Shown here one piece after another: positions 52,139 to 62,772 of a stretch of 64,000 bases of DNA; positions within the stretch are counted from its first letter, which is position 1, and every line of letters begins with the position of its first letter. The position numbers were made by a program, and so were the translations under genes. Under the pieces are notes generated by a model, which was given only the letters and a program-made list of their open reading frames with translations, did no database searches and was not told the origin of the DNA. Source of the DNA: Vallitaleaceae bacterium 9-2 (GTDB lineage: Bacteria > Bacillota > Clostridia > Lachnospirales > Vallitaleaceae); assembly GCA_038396585.1 (NCBI GenBank), contig CP121691.1, positions 3,749,170 to 3,813,169 of the forward strand, read 5' to 3'.

Positions 52139-52906
52139 TTAATCCTCTCTTTCCATGACTTCATCAGCTAATTGTCGATAGCTCACCGCTCCTTTGGAGG
52201 AAGGATCATATTGGGTAATAGGTAATCCATAGCTCGGCGACTCTGCTAAACGAACATTTCGCGGAATAATTGTTTTATATATATTAGTATGTCGCAACTC
52301 ATGTTTAACCTCTTCAACTACTTGTAGTGATAAATTCGTTCGGGCATCATACATGGTGAACACGACTCCCTCAATCTCCAAGTTTGGATTTAAACGTTTT
52401 TGAACCAAATTGATTGTATACATTAACTGGGATAAGCCCTCTAATGCAAAATATTCACATTGAATAGGTACCAATATGGAATCTGATGCACAAAGCGCAT
52501 TGACTGTTAAAATACTTAACGACGGAGGACAATCAATAATAATAAAATCATACTTATGTTTAATCTTATTGACTTCATAATTTAAGATATAATTACTTTC
52601 CTTAACACCAATTAATTCCACTTCGGCTCCAGCCAAATCAACATCCGCTGGCACTAAATCCAAATTGTCAAAAACATTTTCTAGGATTATTTCTTCTATC
52701 TTTTTTTCTTTTAGAAGCATTTCGTACACAGTCGTCTCTAATGTTTCTTTATTTATTCCTAGCCCCCTTGTAGTATTCCCTTGAGGATCAATATCAATTG
52801 TTAAGACTTTCTTCCCCGCTTCTGCTAAGGCAGCTGAAAGATTGATTGTTGTTGTCGTTTTTCCGACTCCACCTTTTTGATTCACTATTGATATAATTCT
52901 AGCCAT
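52139..52906 (-). CDS. parA: Chromosome-partitioning ATPase ParA (Soj)
   Basis: Walker-type ATPase of chromosome segregation (255 aa). Deviant Walker A IVNQKGGVGKTTTTINLSAAL, IDIDPQGNTTRGLG, and FIIIDCPPSLSILTVNAL. Start taken at ATG 52906 (AGGAGG 10 nt upstream); a TTG at 52915 is too near the ribosome site. It forms an operon with parB. Confidence 0.97.
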   Translation of the reverse strand: MARIISIVNQKGGVGKTTTTINLSAALAEAGKKVLTIDIDPQGNTTRGLGINKETLETTVYEMLLKEKKIEEIILENVFDNLDLVPADVDLAGAEVELIGVKESNYILNYEVNKIKHKYDFIIIDCPPSLSILTVNALCASDSILVPIQCEYFALEGLSQLMYTINLVQKRLNPNLEIEGVVFTMYDARTNLSLQVVEEVKHELRHTNIYKTIIPRNVRLAESPSYGLPITQYDPSSKGAVSYRQLADEVMERED

Positions 52907-53015
52907 TTGATACAATCCTCCTAACTTTATACTAAAAACTATTATATCACAACTATACTTTTACTTCTATCCTTTTCAAGTCAAACTCTTGTTTTAACCT
53001 AAATCTTACTACCAT

Positions 53016-53073
53016 TACACATAAAAACAATAGCAATGTTTCACGTGAAACATTGCTATTGTTTTTATGTGTA
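53016..53073. repeat. parS site at the centre of a 58-bp perfect palindrome
   Basis: The ParB site TGTTTCACGTGAAACA (53037-53052) is exact. Pairing continues outward without a mismatch to 53016 and 53073 (outer arms TACACATAAAAACAATAGCA and its complement), two 29-nt arms with no spacer. The arms beyond parS are not needed for ParB binding. In RNA from the degU side the element forms a long hairpin ending in UUUUUAUGUG, so it may also terminate transcription before parA. Confidence 0.95.
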
Positions 53074-53084
53074 GTATAAATCCC

Positions 53085-53110
53085 ATTAATGTTTCACGTG
53101 AAACATTAAT
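53085..53110. promoter_or_regulatory. Second parS site, overlapping the DegU-like stop codon
   Basis: TGTTTCACGTGAAACA (53090-53105) is exact and sits in a 26-bp perfect palindrome (53085-53110). The TAA of the response-regulator gene (53108-53106) lies within the arm. Its centre is 53 bp from that of the first site. Confidence 0.95.
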
Positions 53111-53753
53111 AAATATTTACAATATTATTCTTAATAGCATAAACGGCTGCTTGTGTTCGATCTGAGACTTCTATCTTCTTAAAAATATTCGACACATGAT
53201 TTTTCACTGTTTTTTCACTGATACATAATTCATCAGCAATCTCCTTATTTAAAAAACCAAGGGTAATAAGCTTTAAGACCTCTGTCTCACGTCGTGTCAG
53301 CTTATGATGGCGAACTTGATAATCAAGTTCTCCATTAATCTTTTTAAATAGCAAGGACGCCATATTGGGCTGAATATAAGACTCTCCACTGTGTATTGAA
53401 CGAATGGCTTTAATCAAGACATCTGATTCTGAATCTTTGAGAACATATCCTTCGACGCCGATTTCAACTGCTCTATACAAATACTCGACTTCATTATGAA
53501 TGGTAAGCAACAATACATCAACATCACTCTTCATCTTTTTTAATTCTTCTAATACTTCTAAACCATTCATCACCGGCATATTAATATCTAATAATACAAT
53601 GTCCGGTTTTACTTCAAGAATTTGCTTTATTGTTTCCTTACCATCACCGGCCTGAGCCACTACTTCTATATCATCTTCTAATTCAATTAACTGTTTTAAC
53701 CCTTCACGAATCATGGAATGGTCATCGGCAATTAACACTCTGATTTTATCCAC
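53106..53753 (-). CDS. NarL/DegU-type response regulator
   Basis: 215-residue regulator. Receiver domain with D10/D11 and phospho-acceptor Asp56 (IVLLDINMP) and Lys in GYVLKDSESD; C-terminal LuxR-type helix-turn-helix LTRRETEVLKLITLGFLNKEIADELCISEKTVKNHVSNIFKKI. Close to DegU in layout. The kinase gene lies immediately upstream (10 bp gap). Targets are unknown. Its stop codon lies inside a parS palindrome. Confidence 0.95.
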   Translation of the reverse strand: MDKIRVLIADDHSMIREGLKQLIELEDDIEVVAQAGDGKETIKQILEVKPDIVLLDINMPVMNGLEVLEELKKMKSDVDVLLLTIHNEVEYLYRAVEIGVEGYVLKDSESDVLIKAIRSIHSGESYIQPNMASLLFKKINGELDYQVRHHKLTRRETEVLKLITLGFLNKEIADELCISEKTVKNHVSNIFKKIEVSDRTQAAVYAIKNNIVNIY

Positions 53754-53763
53754 TTTATTCCTC

Positions 53764-54945
53764 CTAACCTCTCTCCTTATTATCTACTGGCAATCTTACA
53801 AATATAGAAGTTCCTTGACCCATCTTCGATGAAAGAACAAACTTTCCTGCCAATAAATTAACCCTCTCCTGCATAATCGATACCCCTAACCCTGTATGTG
53901 TTAAAGGATCTTTTTTGATTTGATTTATATCAAATCCACACCCGTTATCTGTAATACGTATTTCTGTATATCGATTACAAAATATCAAGTCAATAATTAC
54001 CTCATCTGCTTTTGCATACTTTTGAATATTATTCAGTGATTCTTGGACAATACGAAACAATGTCAAAGAGTTGATTTTTTGTACATTCTCTGATTGAAGA
54101 TTATCCAAATATTGAATATTCAGTTGAATCGAAAAATTATTAATTGATTCAACTTTGTCAATATAGCGTTCCAATGTTGGTACTAAACCTAGATCATCAA
54201 TCGACATAGGTCTTAAATTATAAATCAACTCTCGCGTTTCACCAATGGTATCATGGATGTGACCACGTAATATCTGCATCTCCATTTTTGCTTTATCAAT
54301 ATCTTTATCAATAAGTTTTAAGCAAATTTCTGCTTTAAAACTAATATTACTTAAACTTTGTGCTGGCCCATCATGTAATTCTCTAGCTACTCTCTGACGT
54401 TCTTCTTCTTGTGCATGAATAATACGATACCCTAATAAACGCTCATTTTGATACTGACCTAAATGCTCTGTAAGATCTTTTAAACTACCATGCAACATGT
54501 TATGGGCTAGCTCAAAATCATTGGATAATTTATCTGCTTTATCAACAATATTCCTAACGGATTTCAAGTGCAATTCTAATTCGTTACGTCGCTTGACAAT
54601 GTTCATCTCCCGTTCTCTTTCAAGAACAAGTTGTACACGTAAATGATCAGTTTTTTCATATATCTTCTTCATATCTTTTTCAGAATAACTATCATAATTT
54701 TTATTTACAATAATTAACTTTGATTTACTGATTCGATACTCTTGATCCAATTTTTCTACACGTTCAATAAGCTCACTTGCCTCAATACGTAGCTTCAAAA
54801 ATTCATCTTCAAGCTCTTGATATTCTTTTTTTGCAAAATGGCTTATTTCTTTAATCTCTGTACCACTTTGCTGTATAGAAATAATCGTTGTATCAATAAT
54901 CTCATCAAGCCGCTTATTTTCTTTAAGATTCATTTTTTTGTCCAT
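53764..54945 (-). CDS. DegS-type cytoplasmic sensor histidine kinase
   Basis: 393-residue kinase without membrane segments. A long N-terminal coiled-coil sensor (about 10-180) precedes HisKA_3: EERQRVARELHDGPAQSLSNISFKAE with phospho-His191. The HATPase has ESLNNIQKYAKADEV (N-box) and ITDNGCGFD, GLGVSIMQERV. Length and lay-out match B. subtilis DegS (about 385 aa), which senses intracellular or replication-linked cues. Location next to parS and parAB is notable. AAAGGA precedes the ATG by 9 nt. Confidence 0.93.
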   Translation of the reverse strand: MDKKMNLKENKRLDEIIDTTIISIQQSGTEIKEISHFAKKEYQELEDEFLKLRIEASELIERVEKLDQEYRISKSKLIIVNKNYDSYSEKDMKKIYEKTDHLRVQLVLEREREMNIVKRRNELELHLKSVRNIVDKADKLSNDFELAHNMLHGSLKDLTEHLGQYQNERLLGYRIIHAQEEERQRVARELHDGPAQSLSNISFKAEICLKLIDKDIDKAKMEMQILRGHIHDTIGETRELIYNLRPMSIDDLGLVPTLERYIDKVESINNFSIQLNIQYLDNLQSENVQKINSLTLFRIVQESLNNIQKYAKADEVIIDLIFCNRYTEIRITDNGCGFDINQIKKDPLTHTGLGVSIMQERVNLLAGKFVLSSKMGQGTSIFVRLPVDNKERG

Positions 54946-55136
54946 AGAATTACATCCTTTGTCCAGTATACTTAATTATAGCATTAAATACCTAGTGTAT
55001 ACAAGTATTTCCTACTAGGACAACATACCTATAAAACTGCATAAATCCAATGAAGATGTATTATATGGTTGTATTTTATATCATTTTACGTCATAATAAA
55101 TATAAAGTCATTTGATATAATTAGGAGGTCAAATAC

Positions 55137-56084
55137 ATGAAAAAAAATCATTGGATTATTCCATTAGCACTAACTGGTTTTTCCATTCATCTCTTCAATA
55201 ATCGTTTGTTTAATAATGCCAAAGAAAAAATACAACATAAAGAAAAAAATTATAAAACCTATGCTTGGAAATTTGGGACTATTCATTATCGTCAAACCGG
55301 CTCCGGCTCACCGCTGCTTTTAATTCATGATACCTTTTCCGGGGCATCTTCTGTCGAATATGAGCGTATTATTCAGCAACTTTCAAAAAAACATGAGGTA
55401 TTTGCTCTAGATTTGTTAGGTTTTGGATTTTCTGAAAAAGCAAATATCACATACACAGGTTATCTATATGTTCAGCTAATTCATGATTTTATTGTGGAGG
55501 TTATTGGCCAAACCCATGTTGATATTATTACCTCCGGTAATAGCCATATTTTTGCTTTGTTTGCTTCGCATCAAACCAATGACCTTATTCGAAAGTGTAT
55601 TATGATTAGCCCACCTGGTTTAGCTAAAATTGCATTGAACCCATCCAAGAAAAATTATACTTTAAAATATCTACTTGAATCACCTTATATCGGTACAACA
55701 CTTTATAATCTACTCAATAGTCAATTCATGTTTAACCGTCAATTTGGTGTGAGTGATAAACCTATGAATAAAGTTCTTTTACCATACATTGAACAATTTT
55801 ATTATAATGCACATAATGAAGATTCCCGTATACGTTATGCCTATGCCTCAAGTATTTGTAATTATCTAAACCTTGACTTACGTAATATTTTAGATAAATC
55901 CGACCATTGCCTATATATCATTAATGGAAGTCAAAGGGACTATGATATCAAGGCTTTAGAAGGACAGTATACCCATATTAATCCATCGATTGAATGTGCT
56001 ACCATTAAACACTCAACGAATTTTCCTCACATCGAAAATCCGTATGCAACTTGCGATACCATTGAACTTTTCTTACACGATTAA
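55137..56084 (+). CDS. Alpha/beta-hydrolase fold protein
   Basis: 315-residue protein with a short hydrophobic N-terminus (about 5-20), perhaps membrane-associated. HYRQTGSGSPLLLIHDTFSGASSVEYERIIQQLSKKHEVFALDLLGFGFSEKA is typical of the fold. The nucleophile elbow reads SGNSHIF (Ser136), departing from GxSxG, and the catalytic His may be that in KHSTNFPHIENP. Activity is therefore uncertain; substrate unknown. AGGAGG precedes the ATG. Monocistronic. Confidence 0.85.
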   Translation: MKKNHWIIPLALTGFSIHLFNNRLFNNAKEKIQHKEKNYKTYAWKFGTIHYRQTGSGSPLLLIHDTFSGASSVEYERIIQQLSKKHEVFALDLLGFGFSEKANITYTGYLYVQLIHDFIVEVIGQTHVDIITSGNSHIFALFASHQTNDLIRKCIMISPPGLAKIALNPSKKNYTLKYLLESPYIGTTLYNLLNSQFMFNRQFGVSDKPMNKVLLPYIEQFYYNAHNEDSRIRYAYASSICNYLNLDLRNILDKSDHCLYIINGSQRDYDIKALEGQYTHINPSIECATIKHSTNFPHIENPYATCDTIELFLHD

Positions 56085-56101
56085 AAAAAGCATGTACTAA
56101 A

Positions 56102-56143
56102 AAGGCTATATGTAGAGGTAGTATTCGCTCTACATATAGCCTT
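56102..56143. terminator. Bidirectional intrinsic terminator
   Basis: AAGGCTATATGTAGAG (56102-56117) pairs with CTCTACATATAGCCTT (56128-56143): a 16-bp perfect stem. T-rich sequence follows on both strands. It separates the hydrolase gene from the GNAT gene. Confidence 0.85.
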
Positions 56144-56164
56144 ATAATTTTATCTATGTATTTT

Positions 56165-56617
56165 TTAGGAATCACAGGGTTTTTTAAACATTTCCTCTGT
56201 AATATACATGCTCACATGATCTAAGCCAGATTCTTTATAGACACTGCCATATTGCTCAAACCCAATCCTTTTGTAAAAATCAACCGCATGTAATTGGGAA
56301 TGTACTTCAACACGTTTAGTACCTTGGTCAAATCCATAACAAACGAGTTTACGTACAATCAAGTCTCCGATGCCTTGACCACGGTGTGACTTTAATACTG
56401 CAATACGTCCAATAAGTAAATTGTCTGTCTGCTGAATAATTCTCCCTGTTCCAATGGGCGTTGTATTATCATATACAATCACATGAAAACACTTTGAATC
56501 TTCTATATCATGACTTATTTCCATCGGAATATTTTGTTCCATGGTAAAAACTTCGTCACGTATTTTATATTGTATCTCTAAACCTTTGGATCCGTGAACC
56601 ATTTGTGCAACAATCAT
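56165..56617 (-). CDS. GNAT-family N-acetyltransferase
   Basis: 150-residue acetyltransferase. LLIGRIAVLKSHRGQGIGDLIVRKLVCYGFDQG contains the acetyl-CoA pyrophosphate loop (RGQGIG), and VHSQLHAVDFYKRIGFEQYGSVY is the conserved C-terminal part. It resembles the ElaA/YjcF type. Substrate unknown. It follows rsmG by 15 bp and is likely the last gene of the mnmE-mnmG-rsmG transcript. Confidence 0.9.
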   Translation of the reverse strand: MIVAQMVHGSKGLEIQYKIRDEVFTMEQNIPMEISHDIEDSKCFHVIVYDNTTPIGTGRIIQQTDNLLIGRIAVLKSHRGQGIGDLIVRKLVCYGFDQGTKRVEVHSQLHAVDFYKRIGFEQYGSVYKESGLDHVSMYITEEMFKKPCDS

Positions 56618-56632
56618 GGGTATACTCCTTGT

Positions 56633-57370
56633 TTAAGATTTTAATAACGGTTTCTTTTGTGGAACACCCGCCCGTCTAGGGTAACGTTCTTGTGTATTGA
56701 CCTTTTTGTCAATGAAGACAAAACGCCGCGGCATCTGTCCACTATATAAATCAATGTCTTCTATTTTATGAATCGTTGCGCCTAATGTCTCAATAGCATA
56801 TTCAGCGTCCTTGATTTCCTCTTCCGTATTCACCGACTTATAAGCTATAAAACATCCATCCACCTTGACAAAGGGAATACAATACTCACTTAACACAGCT
56901 AGTTGACTGACTGCCCTTGATACACAGCAGTCAAACTGTTCACGATACTGTGGGTCTTTTCCGACTTCTTCAGCCCGTCCATGTATTGCAACGATATCCA
57001 CAAGACCAAGTTCATCAATAAGTTCATTTAAAAAATTGATACGTTTATTTAAAGAATCCACTAGAGTCATTTGAAGATGTGGAAAAACAATTTTTAGGGG
57101 AATACCAGGTAATCCAGCCCCTGTCCCAAGATCAATTACCGTATCTATCTTAGAAAAATCGTAAAATTTTGCAGAAGTTATGCTATCAACAACATGCTTT
57201 TGAGCAAAATCCACCTCATCCACTATTGCCGTTAAATTCATTACGGCATTCCATTCTTTCAATTTTTCATAATAATGACAAATTTGCTCTTCTTGTTTAG
57301 CATTCAATTGAATATTTAATGCCTTTAATGGTTGTTCAAGCTCTTGAATAATCTTTGTTTTCCCGTCCAT
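56633..57370 (-). CDS. rsmG: 16S rRNA guanine-N7 methyltransferase
   Basis: Methylates G527 of 16S rRNA (formerly GidB). 245 residues. VIDLGTGAGLPGIPLKIVFPHLQMTLVDSLNKRINFL is the SAM-binding core, and QFDCCVSRAVSQLAVLSEYCIPFV is typical. The ATG follows the mnmG stop directly; the ribosome site GGAGG lies inside the end of mnmG. Confidence 0.97.
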   Translation of the reverse strand: MDGKTKIIQELEQPLKALNIQLNAKQEEQICHYYEKLKEWNAVMNLTAIVDEVDFAQKHVVDSITSAKFYDFSKIDTVIDLGTGAGLPGIPLKIVFPHLQMTLVDSLNKRINFLNELIDELGLVDIVAIHGRAEEVGKDPQYREQFDCCVSRAVSQLAVLSEYCIPFVKVDGCFIAYKSVNTEEEIKDAEYAIETLGATIHKIEDIDLYSGQMPRRFVFIDKKVNTQERYPRRAGVPQKKPLLKS

Positions 57371-59275
57371 TTATCCCTCCTGCTTTTCACGATTTTTTTG
57401 TCGATAATACTGTTCTAGATAGACTAACAAAACCGATATATCTGCTGGTGACACCCCTGATATACGTGAGGCTTGCCCAACTGATCTTGGTTGAACCTGT
57501 TTTAGTTTTTGCACAGCTTCAATGCGCAGACTTTTAATGGTTGAATAGTCAATTGCTTCTGGAATCAGCTTTTTCTCCAATTTATCAAACTGCTGTACTT
57601 GCTTCTTTTGACGGTTAATATAACCTTCATACTTGATTTGGATTTCAACTTGTTCTATTACATCATAGGATAAATTCGGTCGATTCGAATCAATGGATTC
57701 GATACTTTGATAAGTCATTTCCGGCCGCTTAAGTAGCTCTTTTAATGATATCCCCGAACGTAAAGGCGTAGAATTATGCGCATCCAGTAAGGCTTGAACG
57801 TCTTGGGAGGTACCAACCATGGTTTTAGCTAAACGATTGATTTCATTTTTGATAGCTTCGCGTTTTCTTGTAAAACTTTCATAGCGTGCTTCATCAATAA
57901 GACCAACATTATATCCTGTCTCAGTTAATCGAAGATCTGCATTGTCTTGTCTTAACAACAATCGATATTCTGCCCTTGATGTCATCATACGGTAAGGCTC
58001 ATTGGTTCCTTTGGTAACAAGGTCGTCAATAAGTACTCCTATATATGCTTCCGATCGATCAATAACAATTGGTTCTTTTCCTTGAATACGTAAAACAGCA
58101 TTGATTCCGGCAACCAGTCCCTGGGCTGCAGCTTCTTCATAGCCTGAACTTCCATTAAACTGTCCTGCACTAAACAAGCCTTCAATCATCTTAAATTCAA
58201 GGGTGGATTTTAATTGCAAAGGATTAATACAATCATATTCAATCGCATATCCTGTACGCATGATTTCAACACTCTCAAGCCCTGGTAGCGTACGCAGCAT
58301 ATCCTTTTGTACATCCTCAGGCAAAGAACTTGACATCCCCTGTACATACATCTCATTCGTATCTTCCGCTTCTGGTTCTAAAAACACTTGATGACGCTCT
58401 TTATCACTAAATCGCACCACTTTGTCTTCTATTGACGGACAATATCTTGGACCTGTTCCGCTGATTTCACCCCCATACAATGGAGAACGGCTTAAATTAT
58501 CCCGTATAATATCATGGGTTTGGTGATTTGTATACGTTAACCAGCACGATATTTGATCGCGATAGATATCTTCCGGTGTGTTTGTAAAAGAAAATGGCAC
58601 TACCTTTTCATCACCTTTTTGTTCTTCCATCTTCGTGAAATCCACTGTTTTTTTATCGACTCTCGCTGGCGTTCCTGTTTTAAAACGATAGATTTCGATG
58701 CCAAGATTTTTTAACGACGCTGTCAAATGATTGGCTGCTTGTAATCCATTCGGACCACTATATATACTCACATCTCCATAGATACACCGTGCCTTCAAGT
58801 AAGTTCCTGTAGCAATAATAACGGCCTTGGCTTTATAGATTAGCCCTGACACAATTTTAACGCCTACTACTTTTTGATTTTCAACTAATATCTCTGTCAC
58901 TTCATTTTGTCGAATTAAAAGGTTTTCCTGCTTTTCTAATGTCCGTTTCATTGTTTGTGCATACCGATGCTTATCTGCCTGTGCCCTCAAGGAGTGTACT
59001 GCTGGACCTTTGGCCGTGTTAAGCATCCTAGATTGAATATATGTTTTATCAATATTTTTTCCCATTTCACCACCTAATGCATCAATCTCACGCACTAAGT
59101 GTCCTTTTGATGTACCACCGATATTAGGGTTACATGGCATCATCGCTATACTGTCAATATTAATTGCAAAGACAACTGTTTTCATGCCTAAGCGTGCACT
59201 AGCAAGCGCTGCTTCACACCCGGCATGACCACCGCCAATAACAATGACATCAACGCTATTTTCGATATAATTCAT
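57371..59275 (-). CDS. mnmG: tRNA uridine 5-carboxymethylaminomethyl modification enzyme MnmG
   Basis: FAD-dependent partner of MnmE in cmnm5U34 modification of tRNA wobble bases (formerly GidA). 634 residues. FAD loop [64 protein letters not shown], and [16 protein letters not shown] are family signatures; the C-terminal part includes [16 protein letters not shown]. It lies 10 bp after mnmE. Confidence 0.98.
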   Translation of the reverse strand: MNYIENSVDVIVIGGGHAGCEAALASARLGMKTVVFAINIDSIAMMPCNPNIGGTSKGHLVREIDALGGEMGKNIDKTYIQSRMLNTAKGPAVHSLRAQADKHRYAQTMKRTLEKQENLLIRQNEVTEILVENQKVVGVKIVSGLIYKAKAVIIATGTYLKARCIYGDVSIYSGPNGLQAANHLTASLKNLGIEIYRFKTGTPARVDKKTVDFTKMEEQKGDEKVVPFSFTNTPEDIYRDQISCWLTYTNHQTHDIIRDNLSRSPLYGGEISGTGPRYCPSIEDKVVRFSDKERHQVFLEPEAEDTNEMYVQGMSSSLPEDVQKDMLRTLPGLESVEIMRTGYAIEYDCINPLQLKSTLEFKMIEGLFSAGQFNGSSGYEEAAAQGLVAGINAVLRIQGKEPIVIDRSEAYIGVLIDDLVTKGTNEPYRMMTSRAEYRLLLRQDNADLRLTETGYNVGLIDEARYESFTRKREAIKNEINRLAKTMVGTSQDVQALLDAHNSTPLRSGISLKELLKRPEMTYQSIESIDSNRPNLSYDVIEQVEIQIKYEGYINRQKKQVQQFDKLEKKLIPEAIDYSTIKSLRIEAVQKLKQVQPRSVGQASRISGVSPADISVLLVYLEQYYRQKNREKQEG

Positions 59276-59285
59276 TGATTTCTCC

Positions 59286-60668
59286 TTATTTTCCGAGACA
59301 AAATTGACTAAATATCTGTGAAATCACATCTTCGGTTACATGATTACCTGTCACTTCACCAAAAGACTCGTATATGCTATGTAAATCTATTGCCCAACAG
59401 TCTTCCGGCATTCCCATATCAATCGATTCAATCACTTGTCCAACACTCTGATATGCCTTTTCAAGGCTGTGCTTATGACGAATATTATGAATGACTGTAT
59501 CATCATTAGATTGAATATGTCCCGACATAAACTGTTCTTTAATTTCTTGTTCAAGTAGGTCCAATCCTTCATATGAAACTGCAGAGGTTTCAATAACTGT
59601 CGCTGACTGTAGATGTTCTTTTAGATGTTCTTTTTTAACTTGTCGGTTCAAATCACTTTTGTTCATAAGAATAATGACTTTTTGATCATGAATCAAATCC
59701 ATAATCGCATCATCTTCTGTGGTAAGTGCTTGTGATGAATCAATGACATATAAAACCAAATCCGCTTGCTCTACAAGGTCTTTGGATTTGTTTACTCCAA
59801 TTTTTTCTACTATATCATCTGTTATGCGTATACCTGCCGTATCAATTAATTTTAAGGGTATACCATGGACATTCATATATTCTTCCAAGGAATCTCTTGT
59901 TGTTCCCGGAATCTCTGTTACAATGGCACGCTGCTCTTTGAGTAAGGCATTTAGTAATGAAGATTTTCCAACGTTAGGTCGCCCGACAATAACTGTCTTA
60001 ATTCCCTCTCGAACAATACGTCCGTGATCATAACTTTGAATCAGTTTTTGTATTCGCCCTTGAATGTTTTCACACTGCTGTCTTACCTTTGAAAATTCTA
60101 ACTCTTCCACATCATATTCCGGATAGTCTATTGACGCTTCCACGTGAGCTATCAAAGACAAAACTTCTTCATTCAGTTCATCAATTTCTTTTTTTACACT
60201 ACCCTCAAGTTGCTTGACAGATGCATTTAAGGCCAGTTCAGTTTTTGAATGAATAATATCCATAACCGCTTCTGCCTGGGATAAATCTATACGCCCATTT
60301 AAAAATGCACGTTTGGTAAACTCTCCCGGTTCTGCTATACGCGCACCACGTCGAAGTACCAGCGAGAGTATGCTTTGCATAACCACCAGACCTCCATGGC
60401 AATTAATTTCTATAATATCTTCACATGTATATGTATTTGGACCTAACATGAAAGAAACCAACACTTCATCTAAAATACGCGCATATTCTGGGTCAACTAT
60501 ATGTCCATATTTGAGCGTGTGGCTAACAATGTTGTCATAATTTATTTGTTTTTTGGGTTTGAAAATAGACTGAATAATTTCAAGAGCATCATTACCAGAT
60601 ATTCGTATAATACCTATACCTGCTGAAGATAGTGGTGTTGAAATTGCAGCAATCGTATCATTTAACAT
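59286..60668 (-). CDS. mnmE: tRNA modification GTPase MnmE
   Basis: GTPase of the MnmEG tRNA-modifying complex (460 aa). N-terminal folate-binding domain ([21 protein letters not shown]), G1 [17 protein letters not shown]2/G3 [12 protein letters not shown] and DTAGIR, G4 MNKSD, and the C-terminal FCLGK with the conserved Cys. All motifs are intact. Confidence 0.98.
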   Translation of the reverse strand: MLNDTIAAISTPLSSAGIGIIRISGNDALEIIQSIFKPKKQINYDNIVSHTLKYGHIVDPEYARILDEVLVSFMLGPNTYTCEDIIEINCHGGLVVMQSILSLVLRRGARIAEPGEFTKRAFLNGRIDLSQAEAVMDIIHSKTELALNASVKQLEGSVKKEIDELNEEVLSLIAHVEASIDYPEYDVEELEFSKVRQQCENIQGRIQKLIQSYDHGRIVREGIKTVIVGRPNVGKSSLLNALLKEQRAIVTEIPGTTRDSLEEYMNVHGIPLKLIDTAGIRITDDIVEKIGVNKSKDLVEQADLVLYVIDSSQALTTEDDAIMDLIHDQKVIILMNKSDLNRQVKKEHLKEHLQSATVIETSAVSYEGLDLLEQEIKEQFMSGHIQSNDDTVIHNIRHKHSLEKAYQSVGQVIESIDMGMPEDCWAIDLHSIYESFGEVTGNHVTEDVISQIFSQFCLGK

Positions 60669-60708
60669 AGTGTCACTCCTTTATTCGACCGGAAACGCTA
60701 AAAAGCAT

Positions 60709-60738
60709 AAAAGCCCAAACAGGCACGCTTGGGCTTTT
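60709..60738 (-). terminator. Intrinsic terminator between mnmE and jag
   Basis: AAAAGCCCAA (60709-60718) pairs with TTGGGCTTTT (60729-60738), followed by a T-rich stretch on the minus strand. It lies just after the jag stop, so mnmE probably has its own promoter in the short gap. Confidence 0.8.
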
Positions 60739-60746
60739 GACTTATG

Positions 60747-61376
60747 TTATTTCTTCTTTGAAGGAATAATAACAACCTTACGATGCGGTTCTTCACCTTC
60801 ACTGTGTGTTTCGACAAATTTATTATTCTGTAATGTTGAATGAATAATTCTGCGTTCATAAGGATTCATAGGCTCTAGGGTAAATTTTCGCCCGGTCTTT
60901 TTTACTTTATTTGCTAAGTTATTGGCTAAGGATTCAAGTGTTTCCTTACGTCGTTCACGATAATTTTCTGTATCTAGCTTAATACGAACATAATGGTCCG
61001 ATTCTTTATTTACGACCAAACTAATTAAATATTGTAATGAATCTAACGTTTGACCTCGCTTACCAATAAGAACTCCCATATTTTCTCCGCTGAGTTCAAT
61101 ATCCATATTATTTTTTTCATCAACTTCAATCTTAATTTGTACATCAAGTTCCATTTCACGAAAAACATTTTTTAAAAATTCTGCAGCTACATCCGCTAAA
61201 TTCGACTTTTTAGTTACCTTAACTCTCGCTTGCTTACTACTAAATAATCCAAATAATCCAGAAGGCGCCTTTTCTAAAATTTCTACTTCTACTTCATCAC
61301 TTGTTACGCCTAACTCAATCAATGCTTCTGTTATCGCATCGTCAACTGTTCTGCCCGATTTTTCTACGACATTCAT
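60747..61376 (-). CDS. RNA-binding protein Jag/KhpB
   Basis: 209-residue protein with the order Jag-N (MNVVEKSGRTVDDAITEALIELGV...EKAPSGLFGLFSSKQARV), KH (GVLIGKRGQTLDSLQYLISLVVNK) and R3H (RKFTLEPMNPYERRIIHSTLQ). It binds RNA, probably with KhpA, and influences cell-division and envelope gene expression in other Firmicutes. Start at ATG 61376 (GGAGG 9 nt upstream). It follows yidC, as is usual. Confidence 0.95.
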   Translation of the reverse strand: MNVVEKSGRTVDDAITEALIELGVTSDEVEVEILEKAPSGLFGLFSSKQARVKVTKKSNLADVAAEFLKNVFREMELDVQIKIEVDEKNNMDIELSGENMGVLIGKRGQTLDSLQYLISLVVNKESDHYVRIKLDTENYRERRKETLESLANNLANKVKKTGRKFTLEPMNPYERRIIHSTLQNNKFVETHSEGEEPHRKVVIIPSKKK

Positions 61377-61395
61377 AACCATTTCCCTCCATTAT

Positions 61396-62391
61396 TTACT
61401 TCTTATCTGGTGTATCATTGTGAACATGCTTATTAATAATTAATTGTTGTCCTAATTGGAATAAACTACCAACTAACCAATATAAACCAAGTCCTGCAGG
61501 TAATGTCATGGCAAAAAAGCCTGAAACAAGAGGCATTGTATACATCATCGTCTTATTTGTTTGATCCGCCTGTGTCTTTGCTCCGTCATTTTTCTTAGCA
61601 TTTTGCGCCATGGATGTCTGTGTAACTAAAAATTGAACCGCAACGTTCAAAATAGGAATTAAAACCCCAATAGACATCATGTCTGGTTTATCTGCAAGAT
61701 TAATGCCAAACATAGAGTAGATATTATTTAATTCGACAACCTGAGTGGCTACCTGATTTTGTATTGATGGGAAGATTTCATAGAATTTTTCCCATGTACC
61801 TGTTTGAAATTGATATAATAAATCGATTACTTTATCTAAAACTGTTGCATCAAAATTCTTAACTATGATGGAAGAGCTTTCCATAATCGATGTTAGTTTT
61901 TCACCATAATTAGGAACTTCAAAAATATGATCAGCGATATTAATGTAATACACTTTAATATTATCAATATATGCAGGAATATTTCTTAAAACACTAAATA
62001 AAGAAAAGATAATTGGCATTTGAATTAATAAAGGCAAACATCCACCAAAAGGGTTTACACCATGCTGTTGATAGAGTGCCGATAATTCTGCCTGCATCTT
62101 TTGTTGAGATTCTTGATCCTTCTTATTTTTATACTTATCTTGTATTTTTTTAATTTCCGGTTGGATAACTTGCATTTCTTTCATGGATTTTTGCTGTTTA
62201 AATGCCAATGGCAACATCAATAATCGTGTAATAATCGTAAAGACGATAATACTTAATCCTAAAGAATACACTCCAAAATTACTACCAAAAAAATTGTAAA
62301 TCCCATCCATTAAAAACCCAAAAAACCTAGCAATATCCCCTATAATTGGAGTTGTTGACTGTGTCAAAAAAAATTGTATCGATGAAAACAT
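61396..62391 (-). CDS. yidC: Membrane-protein insertase YidC (SpoIIIJ type)
   Basis: Inserts and folds membrane proteins (331 aa). [33 protein letters not shown] holds the groove Arg, and [25 protein letters not shown] is the conserved hairpin/TM block; [21 protein letters not shown] is the last helix. The hydrophobic groove and five helices are complete. The start overlaps the yidD stop by one base (TAATG). Confidence 0.96.
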   Translation of the reverse strand: MFSSIQFFLTQSTTPIIGDIARFFGFLMDGIYNFFGSNFGVYSLGLSIIVFTIITRLLMLPLAFKQQKSMKEMQVIQPEIKKIQDKYKNKKDQESQQKMQAELSALYQQHGVNPFGGCLPLLIQMPIIFSLFSVLRNIPAYIDNIKVYYINIADHIFEVPNYGEKLTSIMESSSIIVKNFDATVLDKVIDLLYQFQTGTWEKFYEIFPSIQNQVATQVVELNNIYSMFGINLADKPDMMSIGVLIPILNVAVQFLVTQTSMAQNAKKNDGAKTQADQTNKTMMYTMPLVSGFFAMTLPAGLGLYWLVGSLFQLGQQLIINKHVHNDTPDKK

Positions 62392-62663
62392 TATTCTTTT
62401 TCCTCCTTGTAAGGTACAGGATCATAGCCACCTTTTGCAAACGGATTGCAGCGTAAAATCCTTCGAATAGACAGATAACTGCCTTTAATAAATCCATATC
62501 TTTCTAATGCCTCAAGAGAGTAACTGGAACAAGATGGTATATATATACATGTTGGCTGCTTTAATGGCGAAATATATTTCCGATAAAACTTTACCAATCC
62601 AATAGCCAACGATTTTAATCCGTTTTTCATCATCTTATATAAGACTTTTACCATCACTATCAT
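62391..62663 (-). CDS. yidD: Membrane protein insertion efficiency factor YidD
   Basis: Small membrane-bound helper of insertion. Core sequence [59 protein letters not shown] is diagnostic (about 25-84). The start is unsettled: ATG 62663 sits only 1-2 nt from AGGAAG, ATG 62654 about 10 nt away, so 62654 may be the real one (87 aa). Confidence 0.95.
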   Translation of the reverse strand: MIVMVKVLYKMMKNGLKSLAIGLVKFYRKYISPLKQPTCIYIPSCSSYSLEALERYGFIKGSYLSIRRILRCNPFAKGGYDPVPYKEEKE

Positions 62664-62772
62664 CTTCCTAATTCAATCTATTCATACATTATTAACATAC
62701 TGCTATTATTATAACTGAAAATGCATCGTTTAACAATCAATTGATGATGCTTTCATACTATTTTAATATTTT

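Noticed and set aside
53016..53110. CRISPR-like repeat
   Set aside because: Only two repeat units, palindromic and matching parS exactly, with no spacer series or cas genes.
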